Shown: piece by piece, positions 15,519 through 24,475 of the stretch | Layout of the letters: every line of letters starts with the position of its first letter | How positions within the stretch are numbered: position 1 is the stretch's first letter | Origin: Minisyncoccota bacterium | GTDB lineage: Bacteria > Patescibacteriota > Patescibacteriia > Patescibacteriales > UBA12465 | Reading direction: 5' to 3' | Length of the DNA: 34,890 nucleotides | NCBI GenBank assembly: GCA_021734405.1 | Contig: JAIPJA010000006.1 | Coordinates: 1 to 34,890 of the forward strand | Notes under the pieces: generated by a model | Database searches by the model: none | The model's input: the letters and a program-made list of their open reading frames with translations, nothing else | Told to the model about the DNA's origin: nothing | Position numbers and translations under genes: made by a program

Positions 15519-15755
15519 ATGGGAAATTGGTTTTCCAAATTATTTTCTTCGAAGAAAAAAGGAGATGATAACTCAAACAATGAAACTAGTGAGCTAGAAA
15601 GCTCTAAAGAGGAGACTCCTTCTGTAGCTGAAGAAACTGTCATAAAAGAGGAGGAAGTGATAGTTGACAATGAGCCAGAGATAAATCTTCCTGAGGAAGA
15701 AAAAGCTGGTAGCTCTTATGAGTCAGAAGAGGAGTCAGAGACAAAGAATTGGTAA
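15519..15755 (+). CDS. Small acidic protein of unknown function
   Basis: A 78-residue protein with its own consensus promoter and terminator, which supports it as a real gene. The N-terminus MGNWFSKLFSSKKKG can form a short amphipathic, basic helix like the membrane-contacting start of FtsY-type proteins. The rest is Glu/Ser-rich, probably disordered and strongly acidic. No catalytic motif or known domain was recognised. It is expressed separately from dnaJ upstream and tatD downstream. A minus-strand frame over the same DNA (15398-15670) is judged to be a shadow. Confidence 0.7.
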   Translation: MGNWFSKLFSSKKKGDDNSNNETSELESSKEETPSVAEETVIKEEEVIVDNEPEINLPEEEKAGSSYESEEESETKNW

Positions 15756-15771
15756 TAAGGATAGAAAAGAT

Positions 15772-15801
15772 AAATAAATAGCTGCTAGCGGCTATTTATT
15801 T
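15772..15801 (+). terminator. Terminator after the acidic protein gene
   Basis: AAATAAATAGC (15772-15782) and GCTATTTATTT (15791-15801) form a perfect 11-bp stem over an 8-base loop. The T-tract is short (TTTTG, partly within the arm). Confidence 0.75.
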
Positions 15802-15861
15802 TGTTATCAGCCTTTTTTTACAGCTTTTTAGTTTATTTTAAGTAAAATAAAATTTTAATTT

Positions 15862-16719
15862 ATGAAATTAATAGATACTCATGCGCATATTAATTTTGCC
15901 AACTACAAGGAAGACGCAGACACGGTTATTAGAAATAGTCTGCGAGAGAATATTGGCATGGTCTTAGTTGGCTCAGAGTATAAGACTTCAAAAAGAGCTT
16001 TAGAATATGCTAATAAATATGAAAAAGGAGTTTATGTTGCCGTAGGTCTTCATCCTATCCATTTACAGGATGTTTTAGTTGAAAATCAAGGTGATGAAGG
16101 GAATTATAAGTTTAGAACTAGAGCAGAAGAATTTAATTTTGATAATTATCAGAAATTAGCTGAGTTTAATAAAGTGGTAGCCATAGGGGAGATAGGACTG
16201 GACTATTATCATATTAATTTTAAAGATGATGTTTCTAAAATTAAAGCAAAGCAAAAAAGCGTTTTTTTAGAGCAATTAAACTTAGCCAGAAAAATGGATT
16301 TACCTGCTATTATACATTGTCGTCAGGCTCATGATGATCTTTATCAAATTTTAGAAGACTTTAAAGCTGAGCATAAAGACTCTATAGACAGCAGTAAACC
16401 CTGGGGAGTGATTCATTGCTTTTCTGGAGACTTAGACTTAGCTTGGAAATATTTTAATTTAGGTTTATTTATTTCTTTTACAGGACTTATAACCTTTAGT
16501 CGACAATTTGATGATGTAATTAGAAAAGTTCCTTTAGATAAAATAATGATAGAAACTGACAGCCCTTATATGACCCCTGAGCCCTATAGAGGACATAGAA
16601 ATGAACCAGCTTTAGTATATTATGTAGCTGAACACATAGCTAAACTTAGAAATATTGATATATCCAAAGTAGCTAAAGCTACTACTGATAATGCTAAAAG
16701 ATTTTTTGGTATAGTCTAG
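15862..16719 (+). CDS. tatD: TatD family metal-dependent deoxyribonuclease
   Basis: Metal-dependent hydrolase of the amidohydrolase fold, 285 residues; family members are 3'-5' exonucleases acting in DNA repair or degradation. Metal ligands are visible in order: DTHAHINF (His6, His8), GEIGLDYYH (Glu110), IHCR, IHCFSGD and IETDSPYMTPEPYRG with its Asp. GLHPIHL is also conserved. An insert near residues 75-95 is slightly longer than usual. It is probably expressed alone: a terminator lies upstream and the ATP synthase promoter downstream. Its own promoter is not clear; TTTACA at 15817-15822 lacks a well-spaced partner. Confidence 0.95.
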   Translation: MKLIDTHAHINFANYKEDADTVIRNSLRENIGMVLVGSEYKTSKRALEYANKYEKGVYVAVGLHPIHLQDVLVENQGDEGNYKFRTRAEEFNFDNYQKLAEFNKVVAIGEIGLDYYHINFKDDVSKIKAKQKSVFLEQLNLARKMDLPAIIHCRQAHDDLYQILEDFKAEHKDSIDSSKPWGVIHCFSGDLDLAWKYFNLGLFISFTGLITFSRQFDDVIRKVPLDKIMIETDSPYMTPEPYRGHRNEPALVYYVAEHIAKLRNIDISKVAKATTDNAKRFFGIV

Positions 16720-16759
16720 GTTTTACTAATAAGTTACTTAATTATAATATTTTTAGCCC

Positions 16760-16787
16760 TTGACTTTTTTTAGTGCTTGGCTACAAT
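16760..16787 (+). promoter_or_regulatory. Promoter of the ATP synthase operon
   Basis: TTGACT (16760-16765) and TACAAT (16782-16787), 16-base spacer. The ATG at 16799 is only about 5 bases downstream of the expected start point. Confidence 0.75.
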
Positions 16788-16798
16788 AAGAGTGTGAT

Positions 16799-17143
16799 AT
16801 GACAAAAGAATATAATTTTAAAACCCTAGCTTTATCTTTAGCTGGCTATATTAGCGCTTCTATTGCAGGCCCATTAGTAGTTATAGGAGGTATAGGCTGG
16901 TATCTGGATAGACTTTTTAATTCTAGCCCTAAGATACTAATATTATCAGTCTTTGTAGCTTTTATAGTTACAAATATTTTACTTTTTAGGCAACTAAAAA
17001 GAATAAATAAGACGATTGATAGGTATAACAAAGAAGCTGAAGAGAAAAAATTGGCTGAAGAAAAAAAAGACAAACAAGAGCTTATAGACACAAATCCTTC
17101 CTCTCAAGCAAAAGAGCAGGATAAGACAGATAAAAACCAATAA
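16799..17143 (+). CDS. AtpZ/AtpI-like ATP synthase accessory membrane protein
   Basis: A 114-residue protein with two TM helices (about 18-37 and 44-63), the architecture of the AtpZ/AtpI group that precedes atpB in many operons and is linked to Mg2+ supply or c-ring assembly. The first helix and loop GPLVVIGGIGWYLDRLF fit the Gly-rich helix plus LDxxF pattern of AtpZ. The C-terminal half is a charged Lys/Glu/Gln tail of low complexity, without motifs. atpB follows after 5 bases. It is first in the operon, directly behind the promoter. Confidence 0.75.
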   Translation: MTKEYNFKTLALSLAGYISASIAGPLVVIGGIGWYLDRLFNSSPKILILSVFVAFIVTNILLFRQLKRINKTIDRYNKEAEEKKLAEEKKDKQELIDTNPSSQAKEQDKTDKNQ

Positions 17144-17148
17144 AAAAT

Positions 17149-17898
17149 ATGGATTTAAATATTTCATTAGCACCTGATATACTTTTTAGCTTGGCTGGCT
17201 TTCCAGTTACCAATACTTTATTATGGTCTGTTGTTTTAAGTGTTTTTTTAATGTTATTTTTTGTTCTTATTGCTAGATCAGCTAAACTTATTCCTGGAAG
17301 ATGGCAAAATTTTATAGAACTTTTAGTTGACGGTAGTTATAGCTTTGTGGAGTCTATTACTGGACCTGGAGAAAAGGCTAAAAGAGTTTTCCCTTTAGTT
17401 TTTACCATGTTCATTTTCACTTTAGTAGCTAACTTAGCTGTATATATTCCAGGACAAGCAGCTATAACAGTCTATAATGGTGAAGGATTTGTACCTGTTT
17501 TTAGAGCAGTTATGTCAGATTATGGCTTAGTGCTCATTATGACCTTAATTTCTGTCTTAGTCATGCAAATAGTAGCTATTATTACAGCTGGACCTTGGAA
17601 ATATTTAGGTAGATTTATTAATTTAAAAAACCCTTTAGCTTTTTTCTTGGGATTAATGGAGTTAGTGGGGGAGTTGGCTAAAATCATTTCTTTATCCTTT
17701 CGTTTATTTGGAAATATTTTCGCTGGAGAGGTTTTAGGCTCAGTAATATTATTTTTAGCTCCGTTTTTTATGCCTTTACCTTTTCAATTTTTAGGTCTTT
17801 TATCAGCTGTAGTGCAGGCTTTTGTTTTTTCAGTGTTGACTTTAGTCTTTATATCAATGGCTAGTGAGATGCCTGCAGAGGAAGAAGCAAAGGTTTAG
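17149..17898 (+). CDS. atpB: ATP synthase Fo subunit a
   Basis: Membrane stator subunit forming the ion half-channels next to the c-ring, 249 residues with five to six TM segments. The essential arginine is Arg185 in ISLSFRLFGNIFAGEV, the family signature; PLVFTMFIFTLVANL matches the helix that precedes it. The N-terminal extracellular part is short. The ORF has no SD and lies 5 bases after the atpZ-like gene. A 98-base gap with a hairpin separates it from atpE. Confidence 0.95.
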   Translation: MDLNISLAPDILFSLAGFPVTNTLLWSVVLSVFLMLFFVLIARSAKLIPGRWQNFIELLVDGSYSFVESITGPGEKAKRVFPLVFTMFIFTLVANLAVYIPGQAAITVYNGEGFVPVFRAVMSDYGLVLIMTLISVLVMQIVAIITAGPWKYLGRFINLKNPLAFFLGLMELVGELAKIISLSFRLFGNIFAGEVLGSVILFLAPFFMPLPFQFLGLLSAVVQAFVFSVLTLVFISMASEMPAEEEAKV

Positions 17899-17948
17899 TT
17901 TTTTTACTGTGTAATTAGTTAAAATTTAAATATATAAAATTAATAAGT

Positions 17949-17984
17949 GGGAGAAATTGTAATATTTAATTTCAATTATTTCCC
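17949..17984 (+). promoter_or_regulatory. Hairpin in the atpB-atpE spacer
   Basis: GGGAGAAATTG (17949-17959) pairs with CAATTATTTCCC (17973-17984), with one bulged A and one G-U. It ends 12 bases before the atpE ATG. The GGGAGA run, the only SD-like sequence, is in the left arm. It may be a translation or processing element for the high-copy c subunit. Confidence 0.5.
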
Positions 17985-17996
17985 CAATAAATTACT

Positions 17997-18224
17997 ATGG
18001 ATATTGAAGCCGCAAAATATTTGGCAGCCGGTTTAGCTATTGGCTTAGGTGCGCTTGGACCTGGAATTGGTGAAGGTATTGCCGCCTCTAAAGCATTGGA
18101 GTCAATTGGTAGAAATCCTGAAGCTTCAGGTAAGGTAGCTCCTTTAATGTTTGTAGCCATGGCTATTACTGAGTCTACTGCTATTTATGCTTTAGTTGTT
18201 GCTTTAATCATTTTATTTGGATAA
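17997..18224 (+). CDS. atpE: ATP synthase Fo subunit c, two-carboxylate ion site
   Basis: Ring-forming proteolipid of 75 residues with two TM helices and a polar loop GRNPEASGK. Helix 1 has the Gly-repeat ring motif AIGLGALGPGIGEG; helix 2 carries the ion-binding carboxylate Glu59 in AITESTAIYAL. Aligning by motif to the Na+-binding c subunit of Ilyobacter tartaricus places Glu26 at its Gln32, Glu59 at Glu65, Ser60 at Ser66 and Tyr64 at Tyr70. Glu at the Gln32 position together with E-S-T and Tyr is the two-carboxylate pattern described for Fusobacterium nucleatum. Na+ coupling is therefore predicted from residues alone. It is flanked by hairpins on both sides in the mRNA. Confidence 0.96.
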   Translation: MDIEAAKYLAAGLAIGLGALGPGIGEGIAASKALESIGRNPEASGKVAPLMFVAMAITESTAIYALVVALIILFG

Positions 18225-18239
18225 AAGATAGAGCTCTCT

Positions 18240-18262
18240 CCAACTCTGACTATCAGGGTTGG
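18240..18262 (+). promoter_or_regulatory. Hairpin after atpE (attenuator or stabiliser)
   Basis: CCAACTCTG (18240-18248) pairs with CAGGGTTGG (18254-18262), 9 bp with one G-U over a 5-base loop. It is followed by TGTCC and then a T-rich stretch. It resembles a leaky terminator between atpE and atpF. Confidence 0.6.
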
Positions 18263-18294
18263 TGTCCTTTATTTTTTATTAATATTTAATCACT

Positions 18295-18789
18295 ATGGAA
18301 CTTTTAGAAGCTTTGGGATTAAATCTGAAAATTTTATTAGCCCAGTTAGTTAATTTCGCTGTTTTATTTTTTGTTTTATGGAAATTTGCCTATAAGCCAA
18401 TTTTCAAAATGTTAGAAGAGAGAAGAAATAAGATAGCTAAAGGCGTGAAAGACGCTGATAAAGCCGAGGATAAATTAAAAGAGGCTAAAGTTAAAGAGCA
18501 GGAGCTTATAAACGCTGCTAAAAAAGAAGCTTTGCAAATTATTGAAGAAGCTAGAGAAAGAGCTGAAGCTAAGAAACAGTCAGTTATAGATAAGACTAAA
18601 GAAGAAATAGGTCAGATTATTAATGCTGAAAAAGAAAAAATTCAGCAGGAAAAAGCTGATACTTTAAAAAGTATTAAAGCTGATGTTTCTGAGTTAGTTA
18701 TTTTAGCTGTAGAAAAAGTTCTACAAGAGAAGTTAGCTGGAGCTAAAGATGAAGAATTAGTAGCTAAGGCAATTAAAGGCTTAAAATAA
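18295..18789 (+). CDS. atpF: ATP synthase Fo subunit b
   Basis: Peripheral stalk subunit, 164 residues. One N-terminal TM helix (about 10-30, LLAQLVNFAVLFFVLWKFAYKPI) has the conserved pattern of a Pro after the helix and the R-x-x-K-I motif (LEERRNKIAKGVKDADKAE). The remainder is a long, highly charged coiled coil rich in Ala, Glu and Lys that dimerises and reaches subunit delta. It starts after the hairpin following atpE; atpH begins 1 base after its stop. Confidence 0.95.
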   Translation: MELLEALGLNLKILLAQLVNFAVLFFVLWKFAYKPIFKMLEERRNKIAKGVKDADKAEDKLKEAKVKEQELINAAKKEALQIIEEARERAEAKKQSVIDKTKEEIGQIINAEKEKIQQEKADTLKSIKADVSELVILAVEKVLQEKLAGAKDEELVAKAIKGLK

Positions 18790-18790
18790 T

Positions 18791-19192
18791 ATGAAAATTA
18801 GTGCTAAACAATACGCCCAAGCCTTATTAGAGATTATTGAAGGTAAAGATGATAAAGCTGCTAAGCAATCAGTCTTAGATTTTTGTAGTTTACTTAAAAG
18901 CAATAATCAATTAGCACAGACAGAAAAAATAATTTATTATTTTAGAAAATTATATAATAAAAGATACAATATTATAGAAGCTGAGGTATTAACTAAAAAA
19001 GCCCTATCAGCCAAGCTATTAACTGAAGTTGAAGCCTATCTCAAGGCTTTAGATAAAGATAGTCAGGTGGAAATAAGTCACAAGAGTTCAGATAAGATTA
19101 TTGGTGGAATTGTGGTCAAGTATGGTGATAAGATTTTAGATAACAGCTTAAAAACCAGGCTAAGACAATTAAAAACTTCGCTATTAAAATAA
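18791..19192 (+). CDS. atpH: ATP synthase F1 subunit delta, short form
   Basis: Connects the peripheral stalk to the top of F1. The C-terminal signature is clear: [28 protein letters not shown]. The N-terminal helical bundle starts [15 protein letters not shown] as usual but is compressed. Total length is 133 residues against about 175-180 in typical bacteria, so one or more helices of the N-terminal domain are missing. The frame is intact with no frameshift sign, suggesting genuine reduction. It lies between atpF (1-base gap) and atpA (8-base gap). Confidence 0.9.
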   Translation: MKISAKQYAQALLEIIEGKDDKAAKQSVLDFCSLLKSNNQLAQTEKIIYYFRKLYNKRYNIIEAEVLTKKALSAKLLTEVEAYLKALDKDSQVEISHKSSDKIIGGIVVKYGDKILDNSLKTRLRQLKTSLLK

Positions 19193-19200
19193 TTAATAAT

Positions 19201-20760
19201 ATGTCTAATAATACTAAGGATTTCGTTGTTGAACAACTTAAAAAACAAATTGAAAAATTTAAAGCTGAAAGTGAACAGCAATCTTTTGGCACAGTAACTG
19301 AAGTAGGGGATGGAATCGCCCGAGTGGCTGGTTTATCTGAAGCTATGATGTCAGAGATGCTTGAGTTTAAAAGTTCTTCAGGCTCAGTTTTTGGCGTAGC
19401 TTTAAACTTAGATGAAGATTCAGTTGGAGCAGTTATTTTAGGTGATGTAGGTGATTTAAAAGAAGGTGATGAAGTAATTGCTTCTAAAAGAATTTTAGAA
19501 GTTCCGGTAGGAGACGCTATTATTGGTCGCGTGCTTAATCCTTTAGGACAAGCTATTGATGGCAAGGGCGAAGTTAAGGCTGATAAGCATTATCCAGTAG
19601 AGAAAATTGCTCCTGGTGTTATTACTAGAGCTTCAGTTAATGAGCCAGTTCAAACTGGAATTAAAGCTATAGACTCAATGATTCCTATTGGTAGAGGACA
19701 AAGAGAGCTTATTATTGGTGATCGTCAAATTGGTAAGACGGCTATTGCTATTGATACTATTATCAATCAGAAAGGGCAAAACATGAAATGTGTTTATGTA
19801 GCTATTGGTCAAAAAGAGTCAAAAGTAGCTAATATTGTGGCTAAACTACAAGAAGCTGGAGCCATGGATTACACTACAGTAGTAGTAGCTGGTGCTAGTG
19901 ATCCAGCTTCACTTTTATATATCGCCCCTTATGCTGGCACAGCTATGGCTGAATACTTTTTAGATAAAGGAGAAGATGTTTTGGTTATTTATGATGATTT
20001 ATCTAAACACGCTGTTTCTTATAGAGAAATTTCACTATTGCTTAGAAGACCTCCAGGCAGAGAAGCTTACCCAGGAGATGTTTTCTATTTACATTCACGT
20101 CTTTTAGAGAGAGCTTGTAAACTAAATAAAGATTTTGGTGGTGGTTCAATTACAGCTTTACCTATTATTGAAACTCAAGCTGGTGATGTATCTGCTTATA
20201 TCCCTACCAATGTTATCTCTATTACTGATGGACAAATATATTTAGAACCGGATCTTTTCTATCAAGGACAAAGACCAGCTGTAAATGCAGGTTTGTCAGT
20301 TTCTCGTGTAGGTTCTAGCGCTCAAATTAAAGCCATGAAAAAAGTAGCTGGAAAAATGAGATTAGAAGCTGCTCAATTTCGTGAATTAGCTGCTTTTGCT
20401 CAGTTTGGTTCAGATTTAGATGAAGAAACTAGAAACAAATTAGAAAGAGGTAAAAGATTAATGGAAATTTTAAAACAAGATCAATATGCTCCAGTTGAGG
20501 TAACTGAACAAGTAGCTGTATATTTCTCTCTAATTAATGGCTATATGGATAATGTTCCAGTAGAAAAAGTTAAAGAATTTGAGCTAGGTCTAAGACAGTA
20601 TTTAGTTGATACTAAAAATGATGTTTTAGATAAAATTAGAACTAGTGGACAATTAGAAGATGATACAGTTGAAGTTTTATCTCAAGCGATTTCTGACTAT
20701 AAAGCGACTTTAGATTATTTAGATAGAGAGATAGAAGAAAAAAGTGATAATGAACAATAA
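19201..20760 (+). CDS. atpA: ATP synthase F1 subunit alpha
   Basis: Regulatory nucleotide-binding subunit of F1, 519 residues, near the usual length. The N-terminal beta-barrel contains [16 protein letters not shown]. The P-loop is GDRQIGKT (173-180), with Ile where most family members have Thr. [17 protein letters not shown] and the C-terminal signature [21 protein letters not shown] with its arginine finger follow. The helical C-terminal domain is complete. atpG starts after 2 bases. Confidence 0.98.
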   Translation: MSNNTKDFVVEQLKKQIEKFKAESEQQSFGTVTEVGDGIARVAGLSEAMMSEMLEFKSSSGSVFGVALNLDEDSVGAVILGDVGDLKEGDEVIASKRILEVPVGDAIIGRVLNPLGQAIDGKGEVKADKHYPVEKIAPGVITRASVNEPVQTGIKAIDSMIPIGRGQRELIIGDRQIGKTAIAIDTIINQKGQNMKCVYVAIGQKESKVANIVAKLQEAGAMDYTTVVVAGASDPASLLYIAPYAGTAMAEYFLDKGEDVLVIYDDLSKHAVSYREISLLLRRPPGREAYPGDVFYLHSRLLERACKLNKDFGGGSITALPIIETQAGDVSAYIPTNVISITDGQIYLEPDLFYQGQRPAVNAGLSVSRVGSSAQIKAMKKVAGKMRLEAAQFRELAAFAQFGSDLDEETRNKLERGKRLMEILKQDQYAPVEVTEQVAVYFSLINGYMDNVPVEKVKEFELGLRQYLVDTKNDVLDKIRTSGQLEDDTVEVLSQAISDYKATLDYLDREIEEKSDNEQ

Positions 20761-20762
20761 AA

Positions 20763-21713
20763 ATGGCTAATACAAAAGAAATACAACGAAGAATTAAGTC
20801 CATTTCCAGTACTAAAAAAATTACTAAAGCCATGGAAATGGTGGCAGCTGCTAAGATGAGAAGAACTACTGAGGCAGTTTTAAGGACTCGCCCTTACGCT
20901 AATTTAAGCTGGGTAACAGTTTTAAATTTAGCTAAAGCGGTTAATTCTAATGGTACTATTCACCTCTTACTTTCAGAGAGAAAAGATATAAAAAAAGTAG
21001 CTATAGTTTTGTTTAGCTCTAATAGAGGTTTGTGCGGTGGCTTTAATAGTGCGATTATGGCTAAGGCTAGAAATTCTATTATTAAGCATAATAATTTACC
21101 GACAGACTTTATAGTCATTGGTAAAAAGGGTTTGGCTGTAAATAGTAGGTATAAATATAATGTTTCTGCTCAGTTTGAAAAAAATGATACTGCTTCTGAA
21201 ATTAAAGAAGTGCAAGCTTTAGCTAAAATGATGATTGATGATTTTTTAAATAAAAAGTATGATAAAGTTTTAGTAGCCTATACAGATTTTGTTAATCCAG
21301 CTAAGCAAGTACCTAGAGTAAAGCAAATTCTACCCATAGACGTTAATGCTGAGGATGATCATTTAGGTATAGTAGGCAAAGATGAAAAATTAGGCGTTGA
21401 TAAGGAGTTTGTAAAAGAAAAACAGGATAAATATTTAAGCAAGGGAGAGGAGAAGTTTTTAATGACTTATGAGCCTAGCGCAGAAGAGGTTTTAAATCAG
21501 ATGCTTCCTAGATTAATAGAGGTGCAACTTTTTCAAGCCTTACTTGAGTCTAATGCTTCTGAACATAGCGCCAGAATGAGTGCTATGAATAAGGCAACTG
21601 AGGCTGCATCCGATTTAGTCAAAGAATTAACTTTATTCTATAACAAAGCCAGGCAGGCTTCTATTACGGCTGAAATAGCTGAGATAAGTGCTGGAGCTAA
21701 TGCCTTGGAATAA
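20763..21713 (+). CDS. atpG: ATP synthase F1 subunit gamma
   Basis: Central rotor shaft, 316 residues, somewhat longer than the usual 285-290. The N-terminal helix is typical: IQRRIKSISSTKKITKAMEMVAAAKMR. The Rossmann-like middle has SSNRGLCGGFNS. The C-terminal helix shows the signature LIEVQLFQALLESNASEHSARMSAM ending in TAEIAEISAGANAL. The extra length lies in a charged, Lys/Asp-rich stretch at about residues 195-235 before the C-terminal helix. It sits 2 bases behind atpA and 22 bases before atpD. Confidence 0.97.
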   Translation: MANTKEIQRRIKSISSTKKITKAMEMVAAAKMRRTTEAVLRTRPYANLSWVTVLNLAKAVNSNGTIHLLLSERKDIKKVAIVLFSSNRGLCGGFNSAIMAKARNSIIKHNNLPTDFIVIGKKGLAVNSRYKYNVSAQFEKNDTASEIKEVQALAKMMIDDFLNKKYDKVLVAYTDFVNPAKQVPRVKQILPIDVNAEDDHLGIVGKDEKLGVDKEFVKEKQDKYLSKGEEKFLMTYEPSAEEVLNQMLPRLIEVQLFQALLESNASEHSARMSAMNKATEAASDLVKELTLFYNKARQASITAEIAEISAGANALE

Positions 21714-21723
21714 CTAATTTTAG

Positions 21724-23121
<1,398 letters not shown>

Positions 23122-23143
23122 TAAATGATTAATTTTAGCTTGT

Positions 23144-23587
23144 ATGGCTTCTAAAAAAGAAATAAAATTTGAGATAGTAACTCCGGAAAAGACTTTAATG
23201 AAAGAGCCAGTGCTTCAAGTTACTGTTCCTACTGAGTCAGGGGAAATAACAGTTTTGCCTGAACACGCTCCGCTAGTATCAATTTTAAAGCCAGGGGTTT
23301 TAGAAGTCGTTAAAACTGATAATACCTTAGAAGTTATTGCTGTGGCTGGTGGTTTTGTTGAAGTGCTTTTAAATAAGATAGTAATTTTGGCTGATAGCGC
23401 TGACAGAGCTAGTGAAATTGATGAAGAAGAGGCAGAAAAAGCTAGAAAGAGAGCTGAAGAATCTCTAAAGAATTTGAGATCTGAAGATAGAGAAAGATTT
23501 GCTGAAATAACTGCTCAATTAGAGAGAGAATTAGCTAAGAGTAGATCAGTTAAGAGATGGAGAAATTTAAATAGGCATATAAAGTAA
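23144..23587 (+). CDS. atpC: ATP synthase F1 subunit epsilon
   Basis: Rotor-foot subunit coupling gamma to the c-ring and modulating ATP hydrolysis, 147 residues. The N-terminal beta-sandwich (about 7-90) shows FEIVTPEKTL, VPTESGEITVLPEHAPLVS, GGFVEVLLNKIVILADSA. The C-terminal helical hairpin (about 92-147) is Glu/Arg-rich, with ERFAEITAQLERELAKSR. The final basic tail (KRWRNLNRHIK) is slightly longer than typical. It is the last gene of the operon, followed by a terminator. Confidence 0.95.
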   Translation: MASKKEIKFEIVTPEKTLMKEPVLQVTVPTESGEITVLPEHAPLVSILKPGVLEVVKTDNTLEVIAVAGGFVEVLLNKIVILADSADRASEIDEEEAEKARKRAEESLKNLRSEDRERFAEITAQLERELAKSRSVKRWRNLNRHIK

Positions 23588-23622
23588 ATATTGTATTAAT
23601 TTTTACAAGAAGCAATAAAGAG

Positions 23623-23650
23623 ACCTGGTTTAAGCATAACTGGGTTTTTT
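23623..23650 (+). terminator. Terminator of the ATP synthase operon
   Basis: ACCTGGTT (23623-23630) pairs with AACTGGGT (23638-23645), including two G-U pairs, over a 7-base loop. TTTTT follows. Confidence 0.85.
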
Positions 23651-23695
23651 ATATTTTTAAATTTATTTTAAAGATTTCTTGTATATCTTTGTTAT

Positions 23696-23723
23696 TTGTG
23701 GCAAAATGTATAGGCTTTATAAT
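23696..23723 (+). promoter_or_regulatory. Probable promoter of the YceI lipoprotein gene
   Basis: A perfect TATAAT (23718-23723) with a weak -35 TTGTGG (23696-23701) 16 bases before. The leader contains a small CTCTTT-AA-AAAGAG palindrome (23749-23762). Confidence 0.5.
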
Positions 23724-23772
23724 TAATTAGCTCAGCTTTAAAGATATTCTCTTTAAAAAGAGCCGTAAATAT

Positions 23773-24453
23773 ATGAAAAAAATATTTTTAGCCTCTGGCT
23801 TAATTATATTAGTTTTTACTCTTAGTGCTTGCACTAATATAGTAAATAACGAAAATAATAATAATGTTTTGGAAAATAATAATGAGACTTCTGATAAGAT
23901 GAGTTGGGAGGACGCTAATATTAATAATGGGGATTATATAGTGGATGCAGGTTTAAGTGAGATAAATTGGAAAGGAGAGAGGATTATTGGCTCTTCTCAT
24001 GCTGGTAAACTTAGAATAAAGTCAGGAGAGTTTTCTATAGATGATGAGAAAATTAATTCAGGTACTATTGTGTTTGATATGCAATCAATAGCTGATAATG
24101 AAAACAATCAAAGACTTATAACCCACCTAAAAAGTGATGACTTTTTTTCAGTTGAAACTTATCCAGAAGCTACTTTAACCATTAAGGAATCAAGCTTAAA
24201 GACTGCAGAGGAGAACAGGGCAGTTTTTGATGTAGTAGCTGATTTAGAAATTAAAGGGATTGTTAATGAGATAAATTTTGAGGCGATTTTAGAACCTAAA
24301 AATAATTTTCTCAGTGTTTATACTAAAACTGAGATTGATAGAACTAGATGGAATGTCCGTTATGGCTCAGGAAAGTTTTTTGATAACTTAGGTGATAACA
24401 CTATTAAAGATGCAATTGAGCTGGAAGTTAATTTAATTTCTAGCTTACAATAA
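23773..24453 (+). CDS. YceI family lipoprotein
   Basis: Lipid-anchored extracytoplasmic protein, 226 residues. The signal MKKIFLASGLIILVFTLSAC ends in a lipobox with Cys20. An Asn-rich spacer (about 23-42) is followed by the YceI domain. That domain begins ISWKGE-like as INWKGERIIGSSHAG and includes GTIVFDMQSI, LKSDDFFSVETYPEATL, VVADLEIKG and a final IDRTRWNVRYGSG. YceI proteins are lipocalin-like beta-barrels that can bind long polyisoprenoid chains; the ligand here is unknown. The oxidoreductase gene follows after 22 bases, suggesting a two-gene operon. Confidence 0.92.
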   Translation: MKKIFLASGLIILVFTLSACTNIVNNENNNNVLENNNETSDKMSWEDANINNGDYIVDAGLSEINWKGERIIGSSHAGKLRIKSGEFSIDDEKINSGTIVFDMQSIADNENNQRLITHLKSDDFFSVETYPEATLTIKESSLKTAEENRAVFDVVADLEIKGIVNEINFEAILEPKNNFLSVYTKTEIDRTRWNVRYGSGKFFDNLGDNTIKDAIELEVNLISSLQ

Positions 24454-24475
24454 TTAAGTTAATTTAGAATATTTT

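Noticed and set aside
15398-15670. Minus-strand 90-residue ORF
   Set aside because: It is antisense to the promoter-supported acidic protein gene; its Ser/Leu-rich translation is the mirror of Glu/Ser codons.
19116-19565. Minus-strand 149-residue ORF
   Set aside because: It lies antisense to atpH/atpA; low-complexity translation and no promoter of its own.
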